DNA from: CALAEC01 sp050692915 | Lineage (GTDB): Bacteria > Actinomycetota > UBA4738 > CALAEC01 | Length of the DNA stretch: 64,000 bases | Assembly: GCA_050692915.1 (NCBI GenBank) | Contig: JBOGVU010000001.1 | Span: 1 to 64,000, forward strand | Direction: 5' to 3' | Shown here: piece by piece, positions 43,096-51,403 of the stretch | How positions within the stretch are numbered: the stretch's first letter is position 1 | How the letters are laid out: every line of letters begins with the position of its first letter | Notes under the pieces: generated by a model | Told to the model about the DNA's origin: nothing | Databases searched by the model: none | The model's input: the letters and a program-made list of their open reading frames with translations, nothing else | Translations under genes and position numbers: made by a program

Positions 43096-45366
43096 CTACC
43101 CCTTGGCCGCGATCGATACGCGCTCCCGGTCGGGGGCCGTAAGCGTGGGCTCTTGTCCCTCGACCCGAACTCGAGGGAGCCACCCGAGCCACCGCGGCAG
43201 ATACCAGTTCCAGTCCCCCAGGAGCCGCATCGAAGCGGGCACCAGGAGGCTCCGGACGATGGTGGCGTCCATGAACACCGCCACGGCCAGACCGAAGCCC
43301 ATCTGCTGCAGGGGACCGAGCCGCCCGGCGGCGAACCCGGTGAACACCGCCACCATGATCAGGGCGGCGCCGGTGATGATCCCCGCCGTGGTCCGGAGGC
43401 CGTAGGCCACGGCCTCGGTGTTGTCGTGGGTCTTGTCGTACTCCTCGCGGATCCGCGACAGGAGGAACACGTGATAGTCCATCGACAGGCCGAACAGGAT
43501 CGAGAACAGGAACAGCGGCAGCCACGCCTCGATCGCCGGGACCTGCTGGAACTGGAACCCCAGCGAGTTGAAGAACCCGATCCCCACGCCTTCCTGGAAC
43601 ACCAGGGTCACGGCCCCGTACGCGGCGGCCACCGACAGGAGGTTCATGATGATGGCCTTCACCGGCACCACGATCGACCGGAACACCACGGTCAGGAGGA
43701 CGAAGGACAGGCCCAGCACGAAGGCCAGGACGATCCACTGGTACCGGTCGGCCACGTCGAGGAAGTCGGTGAAGAACGCCGTGTTGCCGCCGACCAGGAC
43801 CTCGACGCCGTCGGCGTCCTGGAAGGCCGCCGGGACCACCTCGGCCCGAAGGTCCCGGATCGCCTCGAAGGCGGCCTCGTTGGACGGATCGCCGCGGAAG
43901 TACGCGTCGACCTCGACCGCGGTCCCGTCCTCGCTGGGTAGCACCTGGGTCTCCGCCGCGAAGACGTCCATGGCGGCCACGGCTTCCTGGAGCTCCCCGA
44001 TGGCCGCCTGGGCGGCCGGGCTGTCCACGTCGCCGGTGATGACGATCCTGGCCGGGTCGGTCAGCCCGCCGGCGAACTCCCGCTGGAGCGTCAGGAAGGC
44101 CTGCTTCGATGGGAAGTCGTCGGGGAGCGTGCTGACGTTCTGCGAGGTGCCCCGGTTCAGCTGGAAGTAGAACGAGCCCAGGCCGCCGAGGATGGCCACC
44201 GCCAGGAGCAGGTACACCACCGGGCGGGCCATCACCCCGCGGCTGAGCCGGTCCCAGAACCCGCCCTTGGGGTCGTGGTCGGAGTCGGTCCGGGCCCGCT
44301 TGGCCAGCCGGGGCCAGTTGACCCGGTCGCCGAGCAGGCCCAGGATCGCCGGCAGCAGCGTCATCGATGCCGCCAGTGCGGCGATGGTCACCAGGATGGC
44401 CCCCGCGCCCAGGCTCCGGAAGATCGACGCGGGGATGATGAACATCCCCAGCAGGGCCAACACCACGGTCAGGCCGCTGAAGAACACGGCCCGGTTCGCG
44501 GTGGCTCCCGAAGCCCCGATGGCCTCGAGCTTGTCGAAGCCCTTCTTCCGCTCCTCCCGGTACCGGGACACGATGAAAAGCGAGTAGTCGATGCCGACGG
44601 CCAGCCCGATCATGCTGATCATGTTCGTCACGAACAGGTTGAAGTCCGTGAGCTGGCCGATCAGCGATACCAGGCCGAGGGCCACGGCGATAGCGAAGAC
44701 CGCCATGACGATGGGGACCAGGGCCGCCACGATCGACGCGAACACCACGATGAGGACGATGAGGGCGATGGCCACCCCGATCGACTCGCCGCGACGGAGG
44801 TCCTCCTCGGCGATCTCCGAGAAGTCGGCGAACATCACGCCCTGACCGGCCACCTGGACGGTGAACCCTTCGGGCCCGGCCTCCTCGGCCACGGCCCGGA
44901 GATCCTCGATCGTGGACAGCTCCACGTCTACGAGCGGGACGCCGATCAGCGTGCCCCGTCCGTCCCGGGAGACCAGGCCGGCGGCCTGCTCGGGCGACTG
45001 CTCGGCGAGGTCGTAGTAGGTGAACGGCTGTCCGGCCAGGACTCCGCCGTTCACCTCGGAGATCTCCGCCTGGAGGTCCCGCACGGCGGTCTCGAAGGCC
45101 GGATCGTCGACGGTGAGGGACGCTGACTGGATGATGAAGAACTCGGTGCTGGCCACCTCGGTGCCTTCGGAGAACTTCTCGTCGATGACCTCCTGTGCCC
45201 GAACCGACTCGGGGTTGTTGGTGAACTCGAACTCCTGGGTGAGGACGTCGCCGAGCAGCTGGCTGCTGACGAATCCCATGCTGGTGATGAGCACGACCCA
45301 GATGCCGAGCGTCCGCCACGGGTGACGGCTGCTGGCCCTGGCCAGGGCCTCGGGGTTGAGCTTCAC
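43096..45366 (-). CDS. MMPL-family RND transporter
   Basis: 756 residues with 12 helices in two repeats, each with a ~200-residue extracytoplasmic loop. The paired motifs GIDYSLFIVSRYREE and SMDYHVFLLSRIREEY are the proton-relay DY region of MMPL proteins. Such proteins export lipids, siderophores or drugs across the membrane. I take GTG 45366, which has GGAGGGAGG seven bases upstream; the ATG at 45384 would put that site inside the gene. Repressed in all likelihood by the divergent TetR, whose operator overlaps the promoter. Confidence 0.9.
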   Translation of the reverse strand: MKLNPEALARASSRHPWRTLGIWVVLITSMGFVSSQLLGDVLTQEFEFTNNPESVRAQEVIDEKFSEGTEVASTEFFIIQSASLTVDDPAFETAVRDLQAEISEVNGGVLAGQPFTYYDLAEQSPEQAAGLVSRDGRGTLIGVPLVDVELSTIEDLRAVAEEAGPEGFTVQVAGQGVMFADFSEIAEEDLRRGESIGVAIALIVLIVVFASIVAALVPIVMAVFAIAVALGLVSLIGQLTDFNLFVTNMISMIGLAVGIDYSLFIVSRYREERKKGFDKLEAIGASGATANRAVFFSGLTVVLALLGMFIIPASIFRSLGAGAILVTIAALAASMTLLPAILGLLGDRVNWPRLAKRARTDSDHDPKGGFWDRLSRGVMARPVVYLLLAVAILGGLGSFYFQLNRGTSQNVSTLPDDFPSKQAFLTLQREFAGGLTDPARIVITGDVDSPAAQAAIGELQEAVAAMDVFAAETQVLPSEDGTAVEVDAYFRGDPSNEAAFEAIRDLRAEVVPAAFQDADGVEVLVGGNTAFFTDFLDVADRYQWIVLAFVLGLSFVLLTVVFRSIVVPVKAIIMNLLSVAAAYGAVTLVFQEGVGIGFFNSLGFQFQQVPAIEAWLPLFLFSILFGLSMDYHVFLLSRIREEYDKTHDNTEAVAYGLRTTAGIITGAALIMVAVFTGFAAGRLGPLQQMGFGLAVAVFMDATIVRSLLVPASMRLLGDWNWYLPRWLGWLPRVRVEGQEPTLTAPDRERVSIAAKG

Positions 45367-45392
45367 GGTCCTGCCTCCCTCCACGTCTTTCG

Positions 45393-45418
45393 CTTACGGC
45401 ATATGTTGACGCCGTAAG
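45393..45418. promoter_or_regulatory. Second inverted repeat near the TetR operator
   Basis: CTTACGGC (45393-45400) and GCCGTAAG (45411-45418), 8-bp arms with a 10-base spacer, lie in the MMPL leader. It shares TTAC/GTAA elements with the adjacent 20-bp operator and may bind the same repressor. Confidence 0.5.
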
Positions 45419-45445
45419 TTACAACGTGTACGGTGTAAGTGTCAA
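45416..45445 (-). promoter_or_regulatory. MMPL promoter with overlapping TetR-type operator
   Basis: TTGACA (45440-45445) and TAACTT (45416-45421) on the minus strand, 18 bases apart. The spacer holds a 20-bp palindrome at 45419-45438 (TTACA-n-CGT-nn-ACG-n-TGTAA), so a bound dimer would block RNA polymerase. Confidence 0.65.
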
Positions 45446-45464
45446 CCCCCCACGAGGTGAATGA

Positions 45465-46136
45465 TTGGCGAACCCACAGAAGGTCGCCGGCCCGCGCCGC
45501 GAGCGGCTGACCCGGGAGCGGGTCATCGGGGCGGCGGTCCGGGTCATGGACCAGGAGGGCCTGGACGCGCTGACCATGCGCCGGATCGGCCGAGAGCTCG
45601 GGGTCGAGGCCATGTCGCTGTACAACCACGTCCGCGATAAGGACGATATCCTCGACGGGATCTGCGAGCACGTCCTGGCCGGGTTCCAGGTTCCGGACGT
45701 GCAGGACTGGCCCGAGGCCGCTCGCCTCGGAGGCCGGGAGTACCGACGTCTGCTCCGCGACCACCCCGGCGTGATCACCCTCATGACCGAGCGGAAGAGC
45801 GCGTTCACGAACCCGGAGTCCCTCCGCGGCTACGAGTTCGCCCTGGACGTCTTCCACCGGGCCGGCCTCCGGGGCGCCGACGCGGTGAAGGCCTTCCACG
45901 CCTTCGGCGGCTACATCCTCGGGTTCGTGACCATGGAGCTGGGACTGAGGATCGGTGGGGATGACATTGGCGACGATATGGCCCACGAGCAGATGGCCCA
46001 CCTGGCCGCCAGCGGCGACCTCCCTCGGCTCACCGAGGCCCTTCCGCACTTCATCGACTGCGACGACGACGAGCAGTTCGAGTTCGGCCTCGACCTCCTG
46101 ATCGAGGGTCTCCGGGCCCGGGCCGCTTCGCGCTGA
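45465..46136 (+). CDS. TetR-family regulator, TetR-C type
   Basis: 223 residues. The helix-turn-helix lies at ~14-60 (RERVIGAAVRVMDQEGLDALTMRRIGRELG, then VEAMSLYNHVRDKDDIL), with a tetracycline-repressor-like C-terminal ligand domain. It starts with TTG at 45465 after GAGGTGA; an out-of-frame ATG at 45461 overlaps. It is divergent from the MMPL transporter and the operator at 45419-45438 sits between them, so ligand-relieved repression of the transporter and of itself is the simplest model. Confidence 0.88.
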   Translation: MANPQKVAGPRRERLTRERVIGAAVRVMDQEGLDALTMRRIGRELGVEAMSLYNHVRDKDDILDGICEHVLAGFQVPDVQDWPEAARLGGREYRRLLRDHPGVITLMTERKSAFTNPESLRGYEFALDVFHRAGLRGADAVKAFHAFGGYILGFVTMELGLRIGGDDIGDDMAHEQMAHLAASGDLPRLTEALPHFIDCDDDEQFEFGLDLLIEGLRARAASR

Positions 46137-46163
46137 TTCCTCGCCTCCCAGAGGGTCGGGACT

Positions 46164-47168
46164 TCAGCCCGTTCTCTTGTAGCGGGTGGCCCGATACTCG
46201 CCCACCCAGTTCCGCGTGCTGCGCCACCGTCCCTTCTCGTCCCGAAGGGCGCGAAGGCGGCCGCGCTCGGCGGCGGCCCTGAGCGCTCGGACGGAGATCT
46301 CGCGATCGGCGAGCGCCGCGATCGGGATGGGCCGGGCAGGTCCAGCCACGGCTGGCACGATGAACCTCATCAGCGTGTCCAGGATGGCCCGTGCCAAGAG
46401 CTCCCCGAGAGGGCCAGGATCGCCGCCGTCGGCGCGGCGAAGCGCCTTCAGGTATCGGGTCCGTTCCCCTTTGCGGATGATGGCTGGGGGGTAGCCGAGC
46501 CGGACGAGGAGGAGGTTGGTCAGGAGACGGCCAGTTCTGCCGTTGCCATCGAGGAATGGGTGGATCCGTTCGAACTCGGCGTGGACATTGGCCAAGGTCT
46601 CGGGAAAGGCGCCATCGGCTCGGCGAAGCGCAGAGGCTCGCCCGGCCCAGTCCCCGACACGGGCCGGGACTTCTGACCAATCGGGTGGCCGCATGCCGCC
46701 GGGAAACGGGTGGATGTTGTGCCTGCGGAACGAGCCGGGGCCTTCATCTGCCGCTGCATCAGGATGCGCTGCAACGTCCCACACCTTGGCCATCGCCAGG
46801 GTGTGAACGTTGCGAACCTCGGTCAGCGTGACGAGATCGCCTGTCGTCCAGTCACCGGGGGACACTCCCTGCTGGTAGACCCACTCGGCGGCGTCCGCGT
46901 ACCCCCGTACCTCCATGTACTCGGCGAGCTGCTTCTCGCCAACGGCTCGGCCCTCGCGCAGAAGAATCTCGACCTCCCGGAGGACGAGCGTGTTGCCCTC
47001 GATGGCCGTCGAGTTGTGAGCTTCCTGGTACCAGATGTCACCCCAGATGTCCCCGGCCTCCAAGGGAGATGGCAGTCCGCCCAGCCTTGATCGGAGTTCC
47101 TCAACGCTCTCGGCGAGCTGTGCATAGATCGCCTCGCGACTCTTCCGGCCAGGTCGATTCGTGACCAT
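46164..47168 (-). CDS. Fic-domain protein with N-terminal inhibitory helix
   Basis: 334 residues. The Fic motif HPFLDGNGRTGR (His203) is complete, so AMP or other nucleotide transfer is possible. An upstream STAIEGN motif (53-59) matches the inhibitory helix consensus, placing it in the self-inhibited class II group. The C-terminal ~60 residues (PIPIAALADREISVRALRAA...) look like a small helical DNA- or protein-binding module. No antitoxin gene is adjacent, as expected for class II. ATG 47168 is eight bases after TAGCCT. GC appears slightly lower than the neighbours. Confidence 0.9.
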   Translation of the reverse strand: MVTNRPGRKSREAIYAQLAESVEELRSRLGGLPSPLEAGDIWGDIWYQEAHNSTAIEGNTLVLREVEILLREGRAVGEKQLAEYMEVRGYADAAEWVYQQGVSPGDWTTGDLVTLTEVRNVHTLAMAKVWDVAAHPDAAADEGPGSFRRHNIHPFPGGMRPPDWSEVPARVGDWAGRASALRRADGAFPETLANVHAEFERIHPFLDGNGRTGRLLTNLLLVRLGYPPAIIRKGERTRYLKALRRADGGDPGPLGELLARAILDTLMRFIVPAVAGPARPIPIAALADREISVRALRAAAERGRLRALRDEKGRWRSTRNWVGEYRATRYKRTG

Positions 47169-47176
47169 CAGGGCTT

Positions 47177-47182
47177 AGGCTA
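47177..47182 (-). promoter_or_regulatory. Leaderless -10 of the fic-type gene
   Basis: TAGCCT on the minus strand, eight bases before ATG 47168. Confidence 0.5.
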
Positions 47183-47304
47183 CCATGAAGTTGTGTCGAA
47201 GTCTGGATAGGAATAGGCACGACACAAAAAGAGGGGTCACCGCGTGTGTCGGTTGGTCCGAGGAAATAGACACGACACAAAATCCGAGGGGCGAGTGGGG
47301 GGGT

Positions 47305-47330
47305 CCAAACGAGTGTTTGTTTGGTACGAT
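47305..47330 (+). promoter_or_regulatory. Operator and -10 of the paa-linked TetR gene
   Basis: CCAAAC (47305-47310) and GTTTGG (47319-47324) form an inverted repeat that abuts TACGAT (47325-47330), which is seven bases before ATG 47338. Binding there would block the -10, so the regulator probably represses itself and the downstream paa genes. Confidence 0.55.
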
Positions 47331-47337
47331 GGTCGTC

Positions 47338-47922
47338 ATGGCGGTGAGGACATCAGCGCAGACCCGAAGGGACCAGATCCTGGAGGAGGCCGCCCGCCTG
47401 TTCGGCCGGCGCGGGTACCACGCCACCTCGATGCGGGACATCGGGGGGGCCACCGGGATGCTCGCCGGGAGCCTGTACTCCCACATCTCGTCGAAGGAGG
47501 ATCTCCTGAATGAGATCGTCCTCCGGGCGGCGAACCGGTTTCTCAGCGAGCTGAGCGCGATCTTGGCTGAGGACCTGACCTCGGAGGAGCGCCTGCGCAG
47601 GGCCATGCGGGCCCACGTGGCGGTGGTGGCGTCGAACGTGGACGCGGCCTGGGTGTTCCATCACGAGTGGAAGTCGCTGACGGGGGAGCGACGCGAGGAG
47701 GTCCGACGGCTCCGGCGGCGGTACGAGGGGCTGTGGGACGGGATCGTCCGCGAGCTGCCGGGGGCGGCGGATCCGCGGTTCGCCCGGCTGCTGGTGCTCT
47801 CCGCCGCGAACTGGACATATACCTGGTACCGGCCCGACGGGCCGCTGTCGCCCGACGAGGTGGCCGACCGTTTCACCGATCTCCTACTGGCCGGCCTGGG
47901 CACGAAGGAGGAGGAGCGATGA
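47338..47922 (+). CDS. TetR-family regulator of the phenylacetate operon (PaaR-like)
   Basis: 194 residues. The DNA-binding region is ~8-55 (RRDQILEEAARLFGRRGYHATSMRDIG, then SLYSHISSKEDLL); the C-terminal half is a helical ligand domain with WVFHHEWKSL and NWTYTWYRPDGP, of the KstR2/PaaR style that binds acyl-CoA. Phenylacetyl-CoA is the likely inducer because the stop overlaps the paaA start (ATGA). The frame extends upstream, but TACGAT seven bases before ATG 47338 fixes the start. Confidence 0.85.
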   Translation: MAVRTSAQTRRDQILEEAARLFGRRGYHATSMRDIGGATGMLAGSLYSHISSKEDLLNEIVLRAANRFLSELSAILAEDLTSEERLRRAMRAHVAVVASNVDAAWVFHHEWKSLTGERREEVRRLRRRYEGLWDGIVRELPGAADPRFARLLVLSAANWTYTWYRPDGPLSPDEVADRFTDLLLAGLGTKEEER

Positions 47923-48833
47923 GCTACGAGGAACAGGTGGCCCGGTTCAAGGCCCGCATCGACGCCGGGGAGAAGATCGAGGCGGGGGAGTGGATGCCCG
48001 ACGAGTACCGGCAGTCCCTCCTGAAGTTCATCGAGATGCACGCGAACTCCGAGGTGATGGGCTGCCTTCCCGAGCGGGAATGGATCCCCCGGGCGCCCAC
48101 GCTGCAGCGGAAGCTCTCGCTGACCGCGAAGGTCCAGGACGAGGCGGGGCACGCCCAGATCCTGTACCGGGTGGCCGAGGACCTCGGGAAGAGCCGGGAC
48201 CACATGTGGGACGACCTGGTGAACGGCCGGACGAAGTTCCACAACGTGTTCCACTACCCGACCGAGTCGTGGGGCGACGTGGCGGTGATCGGCTGGCTGA
48301 TCGACGGCGCCGCGCTGGTGACCCAGAAGGCCCTCCTTGACTGCTCGTACCTCCCGTACGTCCGGGCCATGCGCCGGATCTGTCCCGAGGAGTCGGTGCA
48401 CCTCCGCCACGGCGAGGAGCTCACCCTCGAGCTGGTGAGCGGCACGCCCGAGCAGCGGGAGATGTTCCAGGACGCCGTGAACCGGTGGTGGCGGCCGATC
48501 ATGCACTTCTTCGGCCCGCCCTCCAAGCCCGACAAGGACGTCCTGCTGTACTGGGGCATCAAGACGAGGTCGAACGAGGACCTTCGCCAGGAGTTCTTCT
48601 CCACGTACGTGCCGAAGCTGTGGGACATCGGCATCTCGGTCCCCGACCCCGACCTGGCCTGGAACGAGGACAAGGGGGAGTGGGACTGGGGGGACCCGGG
48701 ATGGGACGAGTTCTGGGAGGTCGTGAGGGGGAACGGCCCCCGGACCAAGGACCGCCTGGCCCGTCGCAAGGCGATCTGGGACCACCATGCCTGGGTCCGC
48801 GAGGTGTTCGCAGGCATCCCTCGGGCCGCGTAG
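47919..48833 (+). CDS. paaA: Phenylacetyl-CoA epoxidase catalytic subunit PaaA
   Basis: 304 residues, ferritin-like diiron oxygenase. Metal ligands: Glu in HANSEVMG, ExxH in DEAGHAQ, Glu in the middle helix, and ExxH in PEESVHLRHGEE. It oxidises the ring of phenylacetyl-CoA to the 1,2-epoxide with O2. First structural gene of paaABCD; its ATG overlaps the TetR stop and paaB starts 2 bp after its own. A reductase (paaE) is not present downstream and must be encoded elsewhere. Confidence 0.96.
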   Translation: MSYEEQVARFKARIDAGEKIEAGEWMPDEYRQSLLKFIEMHANSEVMGCLPEREWIPRAPTLQRKLSLTAKVQDEAGHAQILYRVAEDLGKSRDHMWDDLVNGRTKFHNVFHYPTESWGDVAVIGWLIDGAALVTQKALLDCSYLPYVRAMRRICPEESVHLRHGEELTLELVSGTPEQREMFQDAVNRWWRPIMHFFGPPSKPDKDVLLYWGIKTRSNEDLRQEFFSTYVPKLWDIGISVPDPDLAWNEDKGEWDWGDPGWDEFWEVVRGNGPRTKDRLARRKAIWDHHAWVREVFAGIPRAA

Positions 48834-48835
48834 CG

Positions 48836-49189
48836 ATGGCGATCTGGGACGTCCTGTCGCGGCGCCGCGAGACCGATCCCTGGGAGGTGGCCGGCTCGCT
48901 CAATGCCCCCGACCTCGACCTGGCCATGCTCCTGGCCCGGGAGACCCACTTCCGGCACGGTGAGGGGACCACGTTCGCGCTCCGGGCCCGCGGGGACGAC
49001 CAGGTCCACGAGTGCCCCGACCCCGAGGGGCTCGGTGGAATCATCGGGAAGGAGTACCGGCGCCAGACAGGCTACGTCGGTGTCGGGGCCAAGCTGAAGC
49101 GGGTGCACGCCCTGATGGCCGAGCGGGGCATGGTCATCGACAGCCCTCGCCCTAAGCGTCACCGGCCCCGGGAGCGCGCCGATGCCTGA
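48836..49189 (+). CDS. paaB: Phenylacetyl-CoA epoxidase subunit PaaB
   Basis: 117 residues. IWDVLSRR, GSLNAPDLDLAMLLARETHFRHGEG match the PaaB pattern (V/I-G-S-L-x-A-P-D-x-x-x-A), a small subunit that bridges PaaAC heterodimers. It is ~20 residues longer than typical, with a basic tail (RPKRHRPRERADA). Its 3' end overlaps the paaC start by 8 bp, indicating coupled translation. Confidence 0.92.
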   Translation: MAIWDVLSRRRETDPWEVAGSLNAPDLDLAMLLARETHFRHGEGTTFALRARGDDQVHECPDPEGLGGIIGKEYRRQTGYVGVGAKLKRVHALMAERGMVIDSPRPKRHRPRERADA

Positions 49190-50054
49190 GGCCGACCCCC
49201 GCCTGGGGCTCCTCCTGGCGCTGGCCGACGACGAGCTGATCCTCGGCCACCGTCACTCCGAGTGGACCGGGTGGGCCCCGTACCTCGAGGAAGACCTGGC
49301 GTTCTCCTCGATCGGGCAGGACGAGATCGGCCACGCCCGCCTGCTGTACGAGCTGGCGGAGCCGCTGGCCGGGCGCGATCCCGACGCCCTGGCCCTCGGA
49401 CGGGCGCCCGAGGAGTACCGGAACGCGATCCTGTGCGAGCGGCCGAACGGGGAGTGGGGTTACACCATCGCCCGGCAGTGGCTGTACGACGAGGCCGACG
49501 ACGTCCGCCTGGCGGCGCTGGAGCGGTCCTCGTTCGCCGAGCTCGCCGCGGGCGTCCGGACGATCCGGCTGGAGGAGAGGTACCACCTCGAGCACGCCCG
49601 CGAGTGGTTCGGCCGGCTGGCGGGGGGCTCCGTGGAGGCCCGACAGCGGCTGGCCGAGGGCCTCGAGGGGGCGCTGCCCGAGGCCATGGCGCTGTTCGAG
49701 GCGCTCCCCGAGGAGGAGGCGCTCCTGGCCGACGGCGCGCTGCCGGCATCGTCCGAGGACCTGCTGGGCGAATGGCTGGAGCGGGCGGGCCGCGCCCTCG
49801 AGGAGGCCTCGCTGGACTGGGTGCTCTCGGCGCACCAGCGGGCCGGCGGGGAGATGGTGCCCACGTCCTCGGGGGAGATCGAGGCCGGGCCGACGCTCAC
49901 GGTCCCGGGCGTGGAGCGCCGGGACGGGCGATGGGTGCACGTCGGCGCGTTCGCCGGCGACGGGGGACGCCGGGGCCGGCACAGCGAGGACTTCGGCCCG
50001 CTGTGGGAGGAGATGACCGGGCTGTACCGGGCCATCCCGGGGGCGACGTGGTGA
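49182..50054 (+). CDS. paaC: Phenylacetyl-CoA epoxidase structural subunit PaaC
   Basis: 290 residues, ferritin-like fold. YLEEDLAFSSIGQDEIGHARLLYELAE and RLEERYHLEHAREW correspond to the metal-binding helices. In E. coli PaaC, as I recall it, the first is degenerate and the subunit is structural; here DEIGH and EERYH both keep ExxH, so a metal centre could form. A C-terminal ~40-residue extension (TVPGVERRDGRWVHVGAFAGD) is also present. Coupled to paaB upstream and, by GTGA, to paaD. Confidence 0.93.
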   Translation: MPEADPRLGLLLALADDELILGHRHSEWTGWAPYLEEDLAFSSIGQDEIGHARLLYELAEPLAGRDPDALALGRAPEEYRNAILCERPNGEWGYTIARQWLYDEADDVRLAALERSSFAELAAGVRTIRLEERYHLEHAREWFGRLAGGSVEARQRLAEGLEGALPEAMALFEALPEEEALLADGALPASSEDLLGEWLERAGRALEEASLDWVLSAHQRAGGEMVPTSSGEIEAGPTLTVPGVERRDGRWVHVGAFAGDGGRRGRHSEDFGPLWEEMTGLYRAIPGATW

Positions 50055-50575
50055 GGACCGAGGCCGACGCGCTGGAGCGCCGGGTCCGGGATGCGCTCGA
50101 CGGGGTGGCCGACCCCGAGATCCCGGCGTGCTCGATCACGGACCTGGGGATGGTCGAGCGCGTGTCGGTCTCCGCCGACGCCGTGGAGGTCGACCTCCTC
50201 CCGACGTTCGTGGGCTGCCCGGCCAAGGACCTGATCGGCCAGGACGTCCGCAGCGCGCTCGAGGAGGCCGCGGAGGGCCGTGATGTCCGGGTCAAGTTCG
50301 TCCACGACCCGCCCTGGACCACCGAACGGATCACCGAGCGGGGGCGGGAGCGCCTCCGCGGGTTCGGGATCGCCCCGCACTGGGACCGGCCGGCCACCGT
50401 CCCGCTGATGACGAAGGCGGGGGTGCCGTGCCCGTACTGCGGGAGCGACGACACGCTCCTGGAGTCCCGGTGGGGCCCCACGCCGTGCCGCGCCCAGCAC
50501 TGGTGCCGGTCGTGCCGGAACCCCTTCGAGGGGTTCAAGGAGAAGGGTCACAGCGCTACAGCGTCGGCTTCGTGA
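50051..50575 (+). CDS. paaD: Phenylacetyl-CoA epoxidase assembly protein PaaD
   Basis: 174 residues. N-terminal MIP18/DUF59 domain (DALDGVADPEIPACSITDLGMV, then LLPTFVGCPAKDLIGQDV with the conserved Cys) and a C-terminal zinc ribbon (CPYCGSDDT, CRSCRNPFEGFKEKGH). PaaD-type proteins help mature the Fe centres of the epoxidase or its reductase. GTG 50051 overlaps the paaC stop. The end overlaps the convergent membrane-protein gene by 20 bp, so the operon ends here. Confidence 0.93.
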   Translation: MRTEADALERRVRDALDGVADPEIPACSITDLGMVERVSVSADAVEVDLLPTFVGCPAKDLIGQDVRSALEEAAEGRDVRVKFVHDPPWTTERITERGRERLRGFGIAPHWDRPATVPLMTKAGVPCPYCGSDDTLLESRWGPTPCRAQHWCRSCRNPFEGFKEKGHSATASAS

Positions 50576-51017
50576 CCATCAGGAACACGATCCCCACCAC
50601 GATCACGCCCAGCACGACGCCGGACACCGTGGACCGCCTGGCCAGGGCCCGGTACCGGGCCGACGCCGGACCCTCGGCCTCCAGGACCTCGATCTGCTTC
50701 CGGAGCGTCGGCGTGTACACGCCGGCGGCCACCGCCACGGTGACGACGTAGAGGCTCAGGGCCACCAGGACCCAGAACGTGGTCAGGTCCAGCCCCGGGG
50801 TCGTGAGCACCATGATCAGCCCGGTTACCAGCAGGAGGGCGTAGGCGGGATTGGCGAACCGGTCGTCGAGGACCTTGACCCCCCGCAGGGCGAAGGACTG
50901 GTGCTCCGGGGCCCTCGCAGCCCGTCGCAGCCAGATCGCGTACGAGGCGTTGAACCCGACGGCCACGATGGCCATCAGGACGTGGACGAACTTGAGGATC
51001 TCGTACCCGGTGATCAC
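50556..51017 (-). CDS. Integral membrane protein, DUF2269-like
   Basis: 153 residues with four hydrophobic helices (LKFVHVLMAIVAVGFNASYAIW; YALLLVTGLIMVL; FWVLVALSLYVVTVAVAAGVYTP; VLGVIVVGIVFLMV) and short loops. The first-helix His (KFVHV) and overall layout resemble DUF2269-type proteins; function unknown. GTG 51017 overlaps the stop of the SnoaL-like gene (GTGA), so the two are co-translated under the ArsR-controlled divergent region. Confidence 0.75.
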   Translation of the reverse strand: MITGYEILKFVHVLMAIVAVGFNASYAIWLRRAARAPEHQSFALRGVKVLDDRFANPAYALLLVTGLIMVLTTPGLDLTTFWVLVALSLYVVTVAVAAGVYTPTLRKQIEVLEAEGPASARYRALARRSTVSGVVLGVIVVGIVFLMVTKPTL

Positions 51018-51379
51018 GTCTTCTTCTTGATCTCCATCCACCACTCGACGAACTCGGAGCAGCGGCCCTCGTCGTCGAGGGTGACCTCCCACAGGTCGCT
51101 GTAGTCGTGCTCCTCCTGGGGGTACGAGATCCAGCAGCGGACGAAGCCGATGTCCTCGCAGACGGCCCGGATCTCCCACCGGAAGGACCAGCTCCCCGGC
51201 TCGTCTCTCCGGCCCAGCCAGCCCTCCACGATGCCCTCTCGTCCGGACCAGGGATCGCGGTGGGGCGCGGTGAAGTACCGCGCGTCCTCGGTGAACAGGT
51301 CCTCGATGTCCTCGGGGCGGTTGGACTCCCAGGCCACCACGTACCGCTCTATCCAGCCGTTCAGCCGCTCGCGGTCCAC
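51014..51379 (-). CDS. SnoaL-like/NTF2-fold protein
   Basis: 121 residues. ERYVVAWESNRPEDIEDLFTEDARYFTAPHRDPWSGREGIVEGW is the conserved NTF2/SnoaL core; HDYSDLWEVTLDDEGRCSEFVEWW the later strands. Such domains bind hydrophobic small molecules or act as isomerases or cyclases. The start GTG 51379 avoids an extension that would cross the ArsR operator. Its TACGCT -10 box (51405-51410) is one arm of that palindrome, so it should be controlled by the divergent ArsR. Confidence 0.82.
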   Translation of the reverse strand: MDRERLNGWIERYVVAWESNRPEDIEDLFTEDARYFTAPHRDPWSGREGIVEGWLGRRDEPGSWSFRWEIRAVCEDIGFVRCWISYPQEEHDYSDLWEVTLDDEGRCSEFVEWWMEIKKKT

Positions 51380-51403
51380 GGCGACATGATGCCGCCCTTG
51401 ACG

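Noticed and set aside
41543..45319. A 1258-codon minus-strand frame joining the aldehyde dehydrogenase to upstream sequence
   Set aside because: The upstream part is the MMPL gene read in the wrong frame; AAGGAGG before ATG 43057 marks the true start.
46164..47168. Fic toxin-antitoxin pair
   Set aside because: The inhibitory motif is inside the Fic protein itself, and no small FicA/Phd-like gene flanks it.
47185..47337. N-terminal extension of the paa TetR across the CGACACAA repeats
   Set aside because: The extension is not TetR-like, crosses the operator and -10 box, and would make the regulatory region coding.
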